A stretch of DNA of 64,000 nt from Dictyobacter formicarum. GTDB lineage: Bacteria; Chloroflexota; Ktedonobacteria; Ktedonobacterales; Ktedonobacteraceae. This document shows positions 15,478-25,364 of this stretch, piece by piece. A program made the position numbers and the translations under genes. Location of the stretch: NCBI RefSeq assembly GCF_016587435.1, contig NZ_BNJJ01000001.1:555742-619741 (forward strand). The letters are read 5' to 3'. The notes under the pieces were generated by a model that searched no databases, was not told where the DNA came from, and was given only the letters and a program-made list of their open reading frames with translations. Numbering within the stretch: position 1 is the first letter of the stretch; the number at the start of each line of letters is the position of its first letter.

Positions 15478-16686
15478 GTGGTTACCCTGGAACTTACAAT
15501 TCTTTCCCCCGCCACCGCAGGTACCAAGCGCGTCGGGAAATTGGTGCGGTCCGTCAAGTGGACGGTGGGGCTCATCGACCACTACCTGCTGGAAAAAGCC
15601 GATGAAGAGGTGCGCAGGCTCCATGCCCAGGGGCAACGGATTCTCTGCCTGTGGGACGGAAGTGTGCTGGAGAAAGCCGAAAGCGCCAAACTGGAAGGCT
15701 TGTGTCCCGTGCTCTCCAGTAAAGCAAAGCGGCGTCAGCGCACCAAACGTGGACTCGTGTTCAATTGGCCTGCCCCTCGCCCGGTGCGGGTGATGGGGAT
15801 GCAGTGGAATGCTGGACTCATTGTCGGCATGCACGGGCGCCCGCATCTGGCGGTCACCCGGTGGTGGTCAACGAAAGGGATCTTTGCTAGCAAGCTCCGA
15901 GACATGGAAGAAGAAGGATTACGCATCTGTGTCAGGAAATGGGGCCCCTTGCTGGTCCACGTGTTTGATCGCGGCTATGCCTCGGGAGCGTGGCTGCAGG
16001 TGCTCGCCACCTATCGGACGCGTTTTGTCATTCGCTGGGTCAAGCATCACCTGTTTCTGACCACGTGGGGTGAGGAGAAGAAGCTGTGGCAAATTGGCCA
16101 GGGAAAGAAGTATCGTGCCCACCAAGAGATCTGGGACAGCAGCACCGGAGAGAAAATGGCGTGCGATCTCTGGTGGACGGCACTGCGCCATCCGCAGTCG
16201 CACGAACCGCTGTTTCTGGTGAAAGCACGGGTCAAACAAGGCGTGATGTATCTGATCACCAATGAGCCGGTTCACCTGGAGGCGCAAGCGTGGGACGTGT
16301 TCTTCAGTTATCGTCGGAGGTGGCAAATCGAGATCAGCTTTCGCTACGCGAAATGCGAACTGGCGTTAGAATGTCCGCGGTTGTGGTCGTTGGAGGCTCG
16401 TCTCAAACTGCTTGGCATGGTGATGCTCGTCTATGCCTTCCTGCTTTCCTTGCTGGATCCGCGGCATCACGAACTGGTGCGCGCCCTCTTGCGCTTCAAA
16501 TGCCACCGAACCGGCAAGCGGTGCCAGCAAGTGCAGGCACCACTTTATCGGCTTCGATGGGCACTCAGTCGGCTGTGGGACGATTATCGACCCCGTTTTA
16601 CCTGGTTCCTTCCGCCTCCTGATGATCCCCGTACCGTCTGCTCACTCATTCGAGATATCGAACGGTTTCACAAAAATTGGGGATGA
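15478..16686 (+). pseudogene. IS4-family-like transposase, 5'-truncated
   Basis: About 402 residues. The DDE residues sit in ILCLWDGSVLEKAES (first Asp), VHVFDRGYASGAWL (second Asp) and the Y-R-x-R-W-x-I-E motif YRRRWQIEISFRYAKCELAL (Glu), which is typical of IS4. The reading frame starts right behind an in-frame stop, with a GTG and no ribosome site. The N-terminal DNA-binding part expected in this family is short or absent. The right tip (TGACTCAT, 16684-16691) follows the stop codon, but no partner tip is found upstream. The element therefore seems to have lost its left end. Confidence 0.75.
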
Positions 16687-16756
16687 CTCATATATATATC
16701 GAGAATATCAGAAGCATCTTGCGCAAAATTCTGGCTACTATGCCATCTTCCAGGGG

Positions 16757-19558
16757 TCACTCATAGCGCAGTACCTCGAGAGGGCGTACTTGTACACTCT
16801 TCCAGGAAGAGAACAAAGACACAAACAACGTTAGCAATGCGCTGCCCACGATTAACCCAACAAGCAAGGTGCCACGAGTATCAAAGGCCAGATTGATTGA
16901 CCCATTGCTGACACCGAGATGCACCATGGTAACACGTAAAAACAGATTCCCAAAGAAAGTTACCAATGGTATCGTCACCAGGGCGGCAAGAAATGCACTA
17001 ACACTTCCCAGAACGCCATACTCAACCAGGACTGCTCCTAGCACGGCGGTACGCGTATACCCCACAGCCTTCAAAATGCCCATCTCACGTCGTCGCTCTA
17101 GCAGATCCATCACCACGGCGTTCGCGATGATAACAATACCCGCTAAGAGCGCCTGCGAGGCAATCGCGGTAAATGACCATACAATATTGGTAAGATCATA
17201 CAGGAAATCATCGACCCTGCTAGCCGGAGTCTGTAAAAAAGCAACATTCGCTACGGCGCTCCCTAGTCTGGCCTCTGCCTGCGCTACACTGGTGGAAGAA
17301 ACCTTCAGATAAAAGAGCTCCTGCGCGTCAAGAGGGCTCAAGGCTGTGACAATGGACTGAGGCGCCAACACAGGATTTATATAAGAGATAGTAATACCGG
17401 AAGTAGTATAGATGCCAACGATTGTTACCGTTTTGCTCAGTTTTCCATCGGTACTGACAAACGTCAGCGTACTTCCAAGATCCAGGTGGAACGCTTTGGT
17501 CAGAGAAGGAACTTGAGGGATCAACACATTGCTCGTCCCAGTATCACTGGCGTTCAGGTTTCTTCCAGCGACAATGTGAATTAGGCTCGGGTCTGGAGCT
17601 GACTGATTATTCAGCTCGTAGCCTTCAAGCCCATTCAGGGAATGAAGCACGTTATAACGCGCCGTGCCGGGTCTGAGCGGCAGTTTTTTTTCTTGCTGAG
17701 GAATGAAACTCTGCCAGGGTTGGCCGTTGACGGCGTTGAGGGATGCGGAGGAAAGGGTCGAATCCCGATATGTAGAAAGGCCTGGTAAAGTTGCTAACAG
17801 TGCCTGCACTGACTGGGACTGATTTAGCGGGACCTTTGCCAGCACATTATAAGCCAGATTCGTATTAATCTGGGCATAGAGTTGATCCTGCAGATCCTGC
17901 CCAATCATTTGAATGCATCCTATGACAAAGACTCCGATAAACAAAATGAGCATCAGCATAGTCGTTCGCGCCGGCCTCCGGCTAAGATTGCTCAGGCCGA
18001 TGCGTATATTGATTTTCCAGGTGCGGGGAAACCATCTTACCAGCAGCGCAAGTAAGACGATTGCGAGCAACATTCCTCCCAATGGCGGCAAGAAGAAAAA
18101 CACGGCCACTGCAATCACTACGCCAGCCAGCACCACGAGCAGATACCTTTGATCGTAGCGCTCAGGAACAGGAAAGGCACTGACAAGCATGAGCAGCGGA
18201 CGGAAGCAAAGGTACAGGAGCACAATGACCGCAATAGTACCGCCAACCGCGGCAAATCCCAGGACAACATTCTTTAGTACGATACTCGCCACGATACAAT
18301 ACAGCAGACCTAACAATGCCAGCAGAGGAAGAGCCAATACGTTATTGAATACCCTATCACCAGACTGCTGTCGCAACACCTGGATGGGACGAAGATTGGC
18401 GGATTGGACAATAGGTAGCAGACCATAGATAATAGCCGTCACGATGCCCAGGACAATACCGGAGACAATAATCAACGGGTCAAGCATAAAGTTGACATGG
18501 AGCAACCAGGTCGCGATGCCAAAGCTTACCCCGATAGCCGCGACGATCGCGATGAGGGAACCGATCAAACCGAGCAGACCTGCTTCAACTCCAAACAAGA
18601 CGATCAGCTTACGACGAGAGTATCCCATCGCCTTCAGCATAGCGATCTCCATACCGCGTCGGGAGAATAAAGCGAGCAAGGTATTCATGATCCCCATGCC
18701 AGCCAGCAAGAGAGCCAGTAATCCCCCTAATTCCTGCAATTGCGTTGTCTGACCCGCATCCAGCTGAACCGATTGCTGGATATTCGCCGTCGTTTTGATC
18801 TGGACCAGAGAAAAACTGTTCTGCTGTATCTGTTGCCGAATAGTAACCAGGGCTTGCTGAGTATGGTTCTTGTCCGAGGTCGTAATGTTCACGCCACTGT
18901 ATGTAACTGGCACGGTGGGGTCAGCCGCTTGATAGGCAGCAAACGAGACAATTAAGTAGTCGGCGCCACTATATATCCCGCCATCTTCAATCACACCGGC
19001 AAGTCGGGCATGCAATGTTCGAGCCACTCTAGATCCCTCAACCGGCTGGACCACGATATCAAAGCGATCTCCAATATGCTTATGATAATGCTCCTGAAAT
19101 GACTGCGTTACAACAACCTGATTTCCTGTCAGGAGCGTCGCGAAATTACCATGAGCCGGAGTGAGAAACGTCGTAGAGGATGGCACGAGAGGAAAGGTAT
19201 TTGGATCAACCACCTGCACATCGACAACGTTCAGCGCTGAGTCGGCATGATTTATCGATCCCTGTTCCAGATTGACCGGGGTATAATTGAGGATGGTTCC
19301 CGCGCTTTTCAGCTGTTCCAGGAACGATAAATCCTTCTGGGTAATAGTAACACCGGAGCCTCCTTGCGTGAGCGCAATATCTCCCCCGAGTACGCCGCGA
19401 GGATCTTGAGAATATGTATGCAACGCCATCGATCCTACAAATTGGATGGCGACGACCGTCATTACCCCAACAGCAATACAAAAAGCCGCGAGCAGAGGAT
19501 AACTCCCTCCTCGCAGCAAAGAGCGCACAGGATAGCTCAGATAGATAGGGGCCTTCAT
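16757..19558 (-). CDS. ABC transporter permease, MacB/FtsX type with two FtsX domains
   Basis: 933 residues. Layout: an N-terminal membrane segment (about 22-45), a large extracytoplasmic MacB-like domain, a first FtsX block (about 275-400; MGIMNTLLALFSRRGMEIAMLKAMGYSRR), two or three further membrane helices (about 415-510), a second extracytoplasmic domain, and a final FtsX block (about 800-925; DLLERRREMGILKAVGYTR). The start codon overlaps the stop of the ATPase gene (ATGA), so they are translationally coupled. Such mechanotransmission transporters move lipoproteins, peptides or hydrophobic compounds. Its place behind the halogenase/carrier operon suggests export of, or immunity to, the cluster product, but this is inference. 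Confidence 0.88.
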   Translation of the reverse strand: MKAPIYLSYPVRSLLRGGSYPLLAAFCIAVGVMTVVAIQFVGSMALHTYSQDPRGVLGGDIALTQGGSGVTITQKDLSFLEQLKSAGTILNYTPVNLEQGSINHADSALNVVDVQVVDPNTFPLVPSSTTFLTPAHGNFATLLTGNQVVVTQSFQEHYHKHIGDRFDIVVQPVEGSRVARTLHARLAGVIEDGGIYSGADYLIVSFAAYQAADPTVPVTYSGVNITTSDKNHTQQALVTIRQQIQQNSFSLVQIKTTANIQQSVQLDAGQTTQLQELGGLLALLLAGMGIMNTLLALFSRRGMEIAMLKAMGYSRRKLIVLFGVEAGLLGLIGSLIAIVAAIGVSFGIATWLLHVNFMLDPLIIVSGIVLGIVTAIIYGLLPIVQSANLRPIQVLRQQSGDRVFNNVLALPLLALLGLLYCIVASIVLKNVVLGFAAVGGTIAVIVLLYLCFRPLLMLVSAFPVPERYDQRYLLVVLAGVVIAVAVFFFLPPLGGMLLAIVLLALLVRWFPRTWKINIRIGLSNLSRRPARTTMLMLILFIGVFVIGCIQMIGQDLQDQLYAQINTNLAYNVLAKVPLNQSQSVQALLATLPGLSTYRDSTLSSASLNAVNGQPWQSFIPQQEKKLPLRPGTARYNVLHSLNGLEGYELNNQSAPDPSLIHIVAGRNLNASDTGTSNVLIPQVPSLTKAFHLDLGSTLTFVSTDGKLSKTVTIVGIYTTSGITISYINPVLAPQSIVTALSPLDAQELFYLKVSSTSVAQAEARLGSAVANVAFLQTPASRVDDFLYDLTNIVWSFTAIASQALLAGIVIIANAVVMDLLERRREMGILKAVGYTRTAVLGAVLVEYGVLGSVSAFLAALVTIPLVTFFGNLFLRVTMVHLGVSNGSINLAFDTRGTLLVGLIVGSALLTLFVSLFSSWKSVQVRPLEVLRYE

Positions 19559-20304
19559 TCGTTGCTATCTCCTTCTTTATGATTATCAACCACCAGGCCA
19601 TCCACCACACGAATGAGACGATCAGCACGAGAGGCTACCGTAGGATCATGGGTAGCAATGATAAACGTTTTACCAGTCTGGGAGCGTAGATCAGCAAGCA
19701 AGCGCAGAATGTTCTGCCCATTCTTCGCATCCAGATTTCCCGTCGGCTCATCCGCGATGACCAGCGTTGGATCTGCCGCTAAAGAACGCGCAATCGCTAC
19801 TCTTTGCTGCTCACCACCCGAGAGTTGATTAGGGCGATGCTTCAGACGGTGAGACAACCCCACTAGATCCAGGAGCTCTTTGGCGCGGGCCTGGGGCGAA
19901 ACCGAGTGTTTCCCTACATAGAGGGGAACTTCAACATTTTCCTGTGCGGTCAGCGTGGGAATGAGATTATAGGATTGAAACACCATGCCTATTTTGCTAT
20001 TGCGCACCGCCGCCAGGCGTGCCTCGGACATATGCGTAATATCTACGCCATCAATAATCACCTGCCCATCAGTTGGGTTATCCAAACCGGCCACGATACC
20101 AAGCAACGTACTTTTACCAGAACCAGAAGGTCCGACAATGGAAATAAATTCCCCTTGCATTACTGTAAAATCTATACCCTTCAAAATGTTAATCCGTTCG
20201 CGCCCAAGCGGAAGTTCCTTGGTAACGCTGCGTACCTCTACGACAGCTCTGGTTCTAGCAGTGGACAGGGTTGAAATCTGCTCTTGCTTCTGTTTCTGCA
20301 TCAT
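19555..20304 (-). CDS. ABC transporter ATP-binding protein, MacB/LolD type
   Basis: 249 residues from the ATG at 20304; a TTG at 20328 would add eight. Walker A is GPSGSGKST, the Q-loop region is KIGMVFQSYNLIPTLTAQENVE, the signature LSGGEQQRVAIARSLA, Walker B LVIADEPTGNLDAKNG, and the switch His is in IIATHDPTVASRADR. It is the NTP-hydrolysing partner of the FtsX-type permease immediately downstream. It sits 86 nt behind the FAD-dependent halogenase gene on the same strand and is probably in the same operon. Confidence 0.92.
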   Translation of the reverse strand: MMQKQKQEQISTLSTARTRAVVEVRSVTKELPLGRERINILKGIDFTVMQGEFISIVGPSGSGKSTLLGIVAGLDNPTDGQVIIDGVDITHMSEARLAAVRNSKIGMVFQSYNLIPTLTAQENVEVPLYVGKHSVSPQARAKELLDLVGLSHRLKHRPNQLSGGEQQRVAIARSLAADPTLVIADEPTGNLDAKNGQNILRLLADLRSQTGKTFIIATHDPTVASRADRLIRVVDGLVVDNHKEGDSNE

Positions 20305-20414
20305 ATGTATATCTTTCTTTAAATACAAAAATTGACAGCATTTGCAACATAATCAGGATGCCAGGAGAATTGTAACTAGTTATGCTGACAGGAAGTTGAC
20401 AGGTTGCGCTTTAT

Positions 20415-22136
20415 TTAACGCGCTGGAATGAGATGGCTCAGATCGATATCCGTTACGCCGAAGTGGGAAATGAACTCGGCAAGGTTGAGCTCACGAGGAG
20501 TGGAAGTAGGTGAAAAAAGTTTGTCTGCTTTCCAGCGCCGAGGGTCCAACCTGATGCCCCAGGCGTTGAGCCAGAGTGGAGAGGGCAACTGCTGCAACGT
20601 TTCGGGCATAGTATCAGCGAGGGCTATCACAAATATTTTTTGTGCCAGCTCTTCAAAATACTCTAACGCGGCCTGATAATGCTGAAGCAGATCATCTAGC
20701 ATTTCATATTTCTGAAAGCTTTGCTCATATAGGGCTTCTACTCCGGGCATCGTACGATAGCTTAGATATTGATAGGTATATTTCTTCTGGGTCAAGCTTG
20801 ACCAGTCCTTAAATAGTCTCTCAAGACGTGCCGCCAGTAGGAAATGGCGTGAGAGCACAGGCTGTAGCGCTTTACTCTTCTGTTCATCCAGGTAAATTTT
20901 ATTCACACGCTGGGGGCCATTCAAAGCCCAGCCGCGCACAATATCCCACAAAAGCTTGGCACCAACAACCAGGGCATCTCCAAAGATAGGATAGCCCGAC
21001 TGAGTAACCCACGATGTGCCTGCGTTATAGCTGATGCATGTCTGATTAAAGAACTCAACGGCCTGTTCCTCAAGGCGATGCTCGTGATCGCGCCTGAGCA
21101 TCTCCACGATCATAGTATTTGCAAATCCCAATTGATCAATGCCAGGGGAGAGAAAAGGATCGGAGAAAACGGCGGCATCACCAGTGCAGGCCCAACGCTG
21201 CGTAGAAAAAACTCGTTTGGCGGAATAGCTATAGTGACGTAAACACTGGAAATCGAGAGGCTGAGCATCTCCAATCAACTTACGTAACTGCGGCTCATGC
21301 TTCTCTAACCAGAGCAACGACTTTTCGTAGGTGTTATAGTCTGTAAATGGGAAAAAGTCCTCATGGGTGACAATACCAATGCTTGTTGCTCCTGTCCCCA
21401 AAGGGATAAGCCAGACCCAGCGACCATTCTCCATTAAGTGATTCGTGGAGTGATAACGCCTATTGTCCTTTACCCGGTTGTGCCATTCCTGTTCATCGGG
21501 TGGCACCAGGTCACATACATCATAGCGGCCCTTCAGGCGAAACCAGGCCGCACTAAAATGGGGATTATGTGGCTCAAAAAAGCCGAGCTTCTTCTGGAGA
21601 AAACGCCGCCGCCCCATGGCGTCGATGACCCAGCGGCAACCAACCGTGTGAAGCTGGCCCGTTGTTCCATCCGCAAACGTTACACGATGCTGGTCTTCTC
21701 CTAGCACGATATCTTCAACCTGGCATGCAGGCAGCATCTGAATACCCTGTTCGGCATTCAATTGCTTGATATCGGCTTCGAGCCTGGCTCGATCAAGCTG
21801 GAAAGAATCACGTGGAGGAAACTCTGAGAAGCCGAGTTCCGCGCATTGATGAAGCGGCGTCGCGCCATTTTTGAAGAAGAATCTGAAACCTAACTTACGA
21901 AGATGAGCCTGTTCCAGGATCTCTCTCAAATCTAGCATATCAATCAGATAATAGGCGGACACCTCTACCGTTGACTCTCCAACATTAATCGCATTGGTAT
22001 GGGTCTTATTGCCTCTTCCTTCTAACAGTAATACAGAAACCGCGGGAAGCTCTCTGGTTATCTGGCGCGCCAGTGTCAGTCCCGCTAAGCCAGCGCCGCA
22101 GATAACAACGTCATAGCTACTAGCAATTTTTTCCAA
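20415..22136 (-). CDS. FAD-dependent halogenase (tryptophan-halogenase-like family)
   Basis: 573 residues, TTG start with AGGAGAG just upstream. FAD-binding GAGLAGL (14-20) and GEST (53-56) are present. The family's invariant Lys is in HLRKLGFRFF (Lys81), and the halogenase signature WxWxIP is present as WVWLIP (240-245). Both features separate halogenases from ordinary flavin monooxygenases. Conversion of FADH2, O2 and chloride or bromide to a hypohalite that is relayed to the Lys is known for the family. The gene overlaps the upstream carrier-protein gene by 52 nt, so a carrier-bound aromatic acyl substrate is likely. The C-terminal ~150 residues (after about 420) are longer than in the second halogenase at 36779-38125. 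Confidence 0.85.
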   Translation of the reverse strand: MEKIASSYDVVICGAGLAGLTLARQITRELPAVSVLLLEGRGNKTHTNAINVGESTVEVSAYYLIDMLDLREILEQAHLRKLGFRFFFKNGATPLHQCAELGFSEFPPRDSFQLDRARLEADIKQLNAEQGIQMLPACQVEDIVLGEDQHRVTFADGTTGQLHTVGCRWVIDAMGRRRFLQKKLGFFEPHNPHFSAAWFRLKGRYDVCDLVPPDEQEWHNRVKDNRRYHSTNHLMENGRWVWLIPLGTGATSIGIVTHEDFFPFTDYNTYEKSLLWLEKHEPQLRKLIGDAQPLDFQCLRHYSYSAKRVFSTQRWACTGDAAVFSDPFLSPGIDQLGFANTMIVEMLRRDHEHRLEEQAVEFFNQTCISYNAGTSWVTQSGYPIFGDALVVGAKLLWDIVRGWALNGPQRVNKIYLDEQKSKALQPVLSRHFLLAARLERLFKDWSSLTQKKYTYQYLSYRTMPGVEALYEQSFQKYEMLDDLLQHYQAALEYFEELAQKIFVIALADTMPETLQQLPSPLWLNAWGIRLDPRRWKADKLFSPTSTPRELNLAEFISHFGVTDIDLSHLIPAR

Positions 22137-22396
22137 AGCTCTCTCCTAATACATTGCTGGCGCACAACTACAGCCAGTTCAGCGATAGTTCTATGCTCAA
22201 ACAAGATCGCCAGTGGTAGGTCGATGCCCAGCCGTTGGCGAATCTTAGCCATGAGGCTGACAGCCAGAATAGAGTGTCCACCAAGCGCAAAAAAGCTATC
22301 GTTGATCAAAATTGGGCGTACCTGTAGCGTTTCTTCCCAGATCTGAAGCAACTGAAACTCCAATATGTCACGTGGGACTACAGCATTGATGTCCAC
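22085..22396 (-). CDS. Free-standing peptidyl/acyl carrier protein
   Basis: 103 residues from a GTG with GAGAGG upstream. The phosphopantetheine site is FFALGGHSILAVSLM (Ser42), of the PCP type seen in NRPSs, followed by the usual FEHRTIAELA helix. The last ~17 codons overlap the 5' end of the halogenase gene in another frame, implying coupled translation. No adenylation domain is next to it. It must be charged in trans by an A domain elsewhere, possibly one of the Tyr-type domains of the megasynthases. Confidence 0.88.
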   Translation of the reverse strand: MDINAVVPRDILEFQLLQIWEETLQVRPILINDSFFALGGHSILAVSLMAKIRQRLGIDLPLAILFEHRTIAELAVVVRQQCIRRELWKKLLVAMTLLSAALA

Positions 22397-22556
22397 AGGT
22401 ACCTCTCACCCCCTGGTGGCATGGGCGATCCATAATCCCAGAACCGGATCGATAAGAAAAGCACAGCGCGGAGCTTGCACCGTTGTGCGCAATAATTCAG
22501 CGGATACAGTGTCTAAAAGGAACAAACTATAACCCGTAAGGGCAGCTAGAGATACA

Positions 22557-22892
22557 CTAGGGATGAACTTCCTCAAGCGCTACCAGGTGACCGTTCCCAT
22601 CCAGGGTTGCCAGATTGATATCCGCGACGCAACGCACTTTCACGTAATTCAAAGTAAGCGTTCCCTCTATATGAGCAACGCCGTTGCCCTGCTCAAAATG
22701 AGCATTGCGCAGATCGGTTGCCTGCTTATCAACGCGCACGCCCAGATCGGTGCCACCACGTGTTCCCGTGAATTTAATAAACACATAGCCCATATCCCCA
22801 ACGCGTTTTTTGAACTCTTCAAGAGAGGGCTGAGGCCCACCCACAGTGACGGGATGTTCCCCTTGAGAAAGTCGCTCGACGAGATCGTCCAT
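22557..22892 (-). CDS. Conserved small protein 'B', copy 1 (unknown function)
   Basis: 111 residues from ATG 22892, AAGGAG upstream. I do not recognise the family. It begins MDDLVERLSQGEHPVTVGGP, has a basic/helical stretch (SLEEFKKRVGDMGYVFIKFT), a Gly/Thr-rich turn (GTRGGTDLGVRVD), and ends with beta-rich sequence (HIEGTLTLNYVKVRCVADI). No signal peptide, no Cys pairs, no metal motif. The copy at 36429-36764 is highly similar over its whole length (by eye well over 80 percent). In both places it directly follows 'A' and precedes a halogenase region, which suggests a role with the halogenase or its carrier-bound substrate. Confidence 0.85.
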   Translation of the reverse strand: MDDLVERLSQGEHPVTVGGPQPSLEEFKKRVGDMGYVFIKFTGTRGGTDLGVRVDKQATDLRNAHFEQGNGVAHIEGTLTLNYVKVRCVADINLATLDGNGHLVALEEVHP

Positions 22893-23010
22893 CAACAGCT
22901 CCTTATCCTACACAGCTTAGACATCCTACAACAACACGGTAAAAGCATATAGCAACGCCGCGCAATCGCGGCTCGCTCCCCAGCATGTACATGAAGATAT
23001 TCAGGCAAAG

Positions 23011-23328
23011 CTATGGATGGGAAGGGGCTTGCTCGACAGTATCTTTTTGCGCATCACCTGCTTCCTGTATTTGCTCATCAGCATAACGCAGATCTTCAGG
23101 AATCGAGAATTGCAATGTCGTCAGGCAAAAATCCTTCCAGGCGTCGGTTACCTCATCGAATACCAAGCCTTTATCAGGAATGACAGGGCTCCTCACAACG
23201 GTAAAATCATCCCACAGATACACTATTGAATCATCTGAAAGCTCATCTTCATTCTCTGCGCGCTTTTCCGCCCAATCAGAGAACTGTCGCATCGCGCTCA
23301 CATGGTATGCTTTACAATATTTGTGCAT
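23011..23328 (-). CDS. Conserved small protein 'A', copy 1 (unknown function)
   Basis: 105 residues from ATG 23328, preceded by TAAGGAGGA. The frame stays open further upstream, but the homology with the copy at 36026-36340 starts here (MHKYCKAYHVSAMRQF versus MRKYCKAYHISEMRQF). The most conserved part is VYLWDDFTVVRSP, IPDKGLVFDEVTD, and W-K-x-FC-x-TTL-x-F-x-IPEDLRYA. The C-terminal tail is hydrophilic and variable. It is acidic and soluble-looking, with a conserved Cys in the first five residues and another in the FC motif. Unknown family; first gene of the minus-strand operon. Confidence 0.83.
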   Translation of the reverse strand: MHKYCKAYHVSAMRQFSDWAEKRAENEDELSDDSIVYLWDDFTVVRSPVIPDKGLVFDEVTDAWKDFCLTTLQFSIPEDLRYADEQIQEAGDAQKDTVEQAPSHP

Positions 23329-23974
23329 AGGTTCGATATCCTCCTTACTGTAAGTAGCGGCAAAAGTATCATAACCAGCTCCGTGTATCGAAAGTCCAAG
23401 GCAGCAGCATATAAGGGTACAGAAGCGTACTCCATGATATTGAGTCAGAGAAGAAAAGATACATGCACAAAACATAAAGAAGGGCGAGCAATGAAAGCCA
23501 TGCTCCGCCATTGCCACATTACATGGCTTTATTTGTGAGGAAGTTGTATGGTATCTGCCGGAGCATACGCTACAACGAGCAGAATTTATGGCACCTGCAA
23601 CTCATCCTTCCTGAAGATAAGCCACCAGCAACCCGCACGGTCATTATGCATGAGCCCTTGCGTCATGCAGGACAAAGCGGCCGAACGCGATGGCTTCTCA
23701 TGTCTCAGCAGAGATCGTCTTTTTGAGTATAAGAGGAAATAATGAGAAAAAAACGCCTGCACAGGGGCTAGTACATGTGTTATTCGGGGGCTTGTAAGGG
23801 GCTCATTTTGAAAATGATGGACCCTTTTAGTACACTAGCCAGATCGCTGGTCCGCTATATTCCTTCCATTCGCATATTCGCCATAAAACATATCGTGTAA
23901 TGTTGTCTTCGTGCCAAAGATGCATTGTTCAATACGGTGGATGCCTTAATGAGCGAAACCCAGGCCACGTCCTT
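23329..23974. other. Intergenic region upstream of the minus-strand operon
   Basis: About 650 bp with no supported gene. It should contain the promoter of the A-B-PCP-halogenase-ABC operon. Around 23800-23820 there is a short palindrome (TCATTTTGAAAATGA), perhaps part of the end of the transposase remnant that follows. Confidence 0.5.
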
Positions 23975-24694
23975 GCAGAAGAGCCCAGCAGCTGGACCGA
24001 TCGGCTCTCGCAACGCCGCATTGCTTCGAGCATGACCTCCATTGAATTGGCGTTTACCCAATTGCAAACGATCGTGCCTCACTTGCCAACCGAAACGATT
24101 CTCGCCTTGGATTGTGGTCACTCAAATGGACAGCAAAGGTCGGCCGGTCCAGATCTCGTGGTGGAATCGCATGCATGTCAAAGATGCTCGCTGGTTGGAA
24201 ATCACCGTCATCCGTGTGGTGCGCCCTCATGCCACCAACAAAGAGCGCGATCCGCGCAGCAGCTGGTTTGTCTGGATTGGCAATACCGATGCGAATATCG
24301 CCGAAATTGCACTGGAATATGCACGTTGATTTGGACAGGAACATGGCTATCGCTTTGACAAACAAGCCTTGTTGTGGGAAAAGCCACGTTTGCGAACGCC
24401 AGAACAATTCGAGCGCTGGAGTCAGGTGGTGGCCATGGCTCACAATCAGTTGGTGTTGGCTCGTTCGTTGGTAAAACCAGAACTGCGCCCGTGGAAAAAT
24501 AAACAGCGAGCGCGTTCACCCCAACAGGTGCGCCGCGGGTTCAGCAAATTGTTGGGGCGTTTGGGGACTCCTGACAAGCCCCACAACCCCGTGGAAAATC
24601 GAAAGGCCGGATGAGGGGAGCGAAGGTGGGCAAAGCACCACGTTGTCCCGTCATTTTCAAAAAGCCAAAGGTGCCTCAACTTGTACCATCCTGA
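23975..24694 (+). pseudogene. Transposase remnant with in-frame stop and frameshifts
   Basis: Pieces of one DDE transposase of a type common in Ktedonobacteria can be read across frames: LPTETILALDCGHSN, then WWNRMHVKDARWLEITVIRV, RPHATNKERDPRSSWFVWIG, a TGA at 24327-24329, and in the same frame FGQEHGYRFDKQALLWEKPR and RTPEQFERWSQVVAMAHNQL. A further frameshift at about 24590 leads to RGKSKGRMRGAKVGKAPRCP and a stop at 24692-24694. At least two shifts and one stop make it non-functional. Part of the catalytic core also seems to be deleted near 24125. Confidence 0.75.
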
Positions 24695-25150
24695 TGAGCA
24701 TGTTCGCTTTTTCAACCACATCATTCCTTCTTCAGAACTTCTCATGAAGTTCTGGTACTACCCGTTAGTCTAAACATCAATTATTACTAAGATAGTACAT
24801 TTTTACCATTGCGTGTATAGCAGTTTTTATTTATGATGGTATAGAATGTACTTCATGATAAGCAGACAGCAAAATGAAATACGAATCTTAAACGTAGGAG
24901 GAGACATAAAGTTGTGTGACTGCCTGGCTTGCTATACTGTGACCAGCCTAGTGCTTCTCCGAAACACTGGCTCCCTCTGCCATAAGGTGCTATTATCCAC
25001 TGGCTATTCCTGAAATCCGCCAAAGATGCAGCGTGTAGGCTGCCATAAAGTCATATACATTTGAGAGGATATCTGCAAGAGAATACCTCGGCGCAGATTT
25101 TGTAAGCAACGCTGGGCTTATCTGACGGAGCATTTTTAATAGAACCAACA
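24695..25150. other. Intergenic region, nothing recognised
   Basis: About 455 bp, AT-rich in its first half. No reading frame or strong hairpin stands out. It precedes the LuxR-type HTH gene and the STAND gene and probably carries their promoter. Confidence 0.5.
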
Positions 25151-25345
25151 ATGACCACCTATGTCATAGACCATTTCTCTGGAGATCAGCACTTCGTTAT
25201 TAAGGAAGAACTGCTCACTCCGCGTGAGAAGGAGGTCGTCAGTTTGCTTCGTAAAGGTATCAATAGACATACCATCGCCAAACATCTGAGCATCAGCGAA
25301 GCTACACTGAAAACGCACATCAAAAATATCATGCGGAAAAGATAG
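25151..25345 (+). CDS. Stand-alone LuxR-type HTH protein (64 residues)
   Basis: The second half is a typical GerE/LuxR DNA-binding domain: LTPREKEVVSLLRKGINRHT and IAKHLSISEATLKTHIKNIM. It stops right after IMRKR, whereas most family members continue for about ten residues (L-x-V-x-x-R-x-x-A). There is no receiver or ligand-binding domain and the ribosome site is weak. It may be a small DNA-binding protein in its own right or the remnant of a longer regulator. It lies 19 nt before the STAND gene and could be co-transcribed with it. Confidence 0.65.
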   Translation: MTTYVIDHFSGDQHFVIKEELLTPREKEVVSLLRKGINRHTIAKHLSISEATLKTHIKNIMRKR

Positions 25346-25364
25346 AGGATAAGGAATCTTATAA

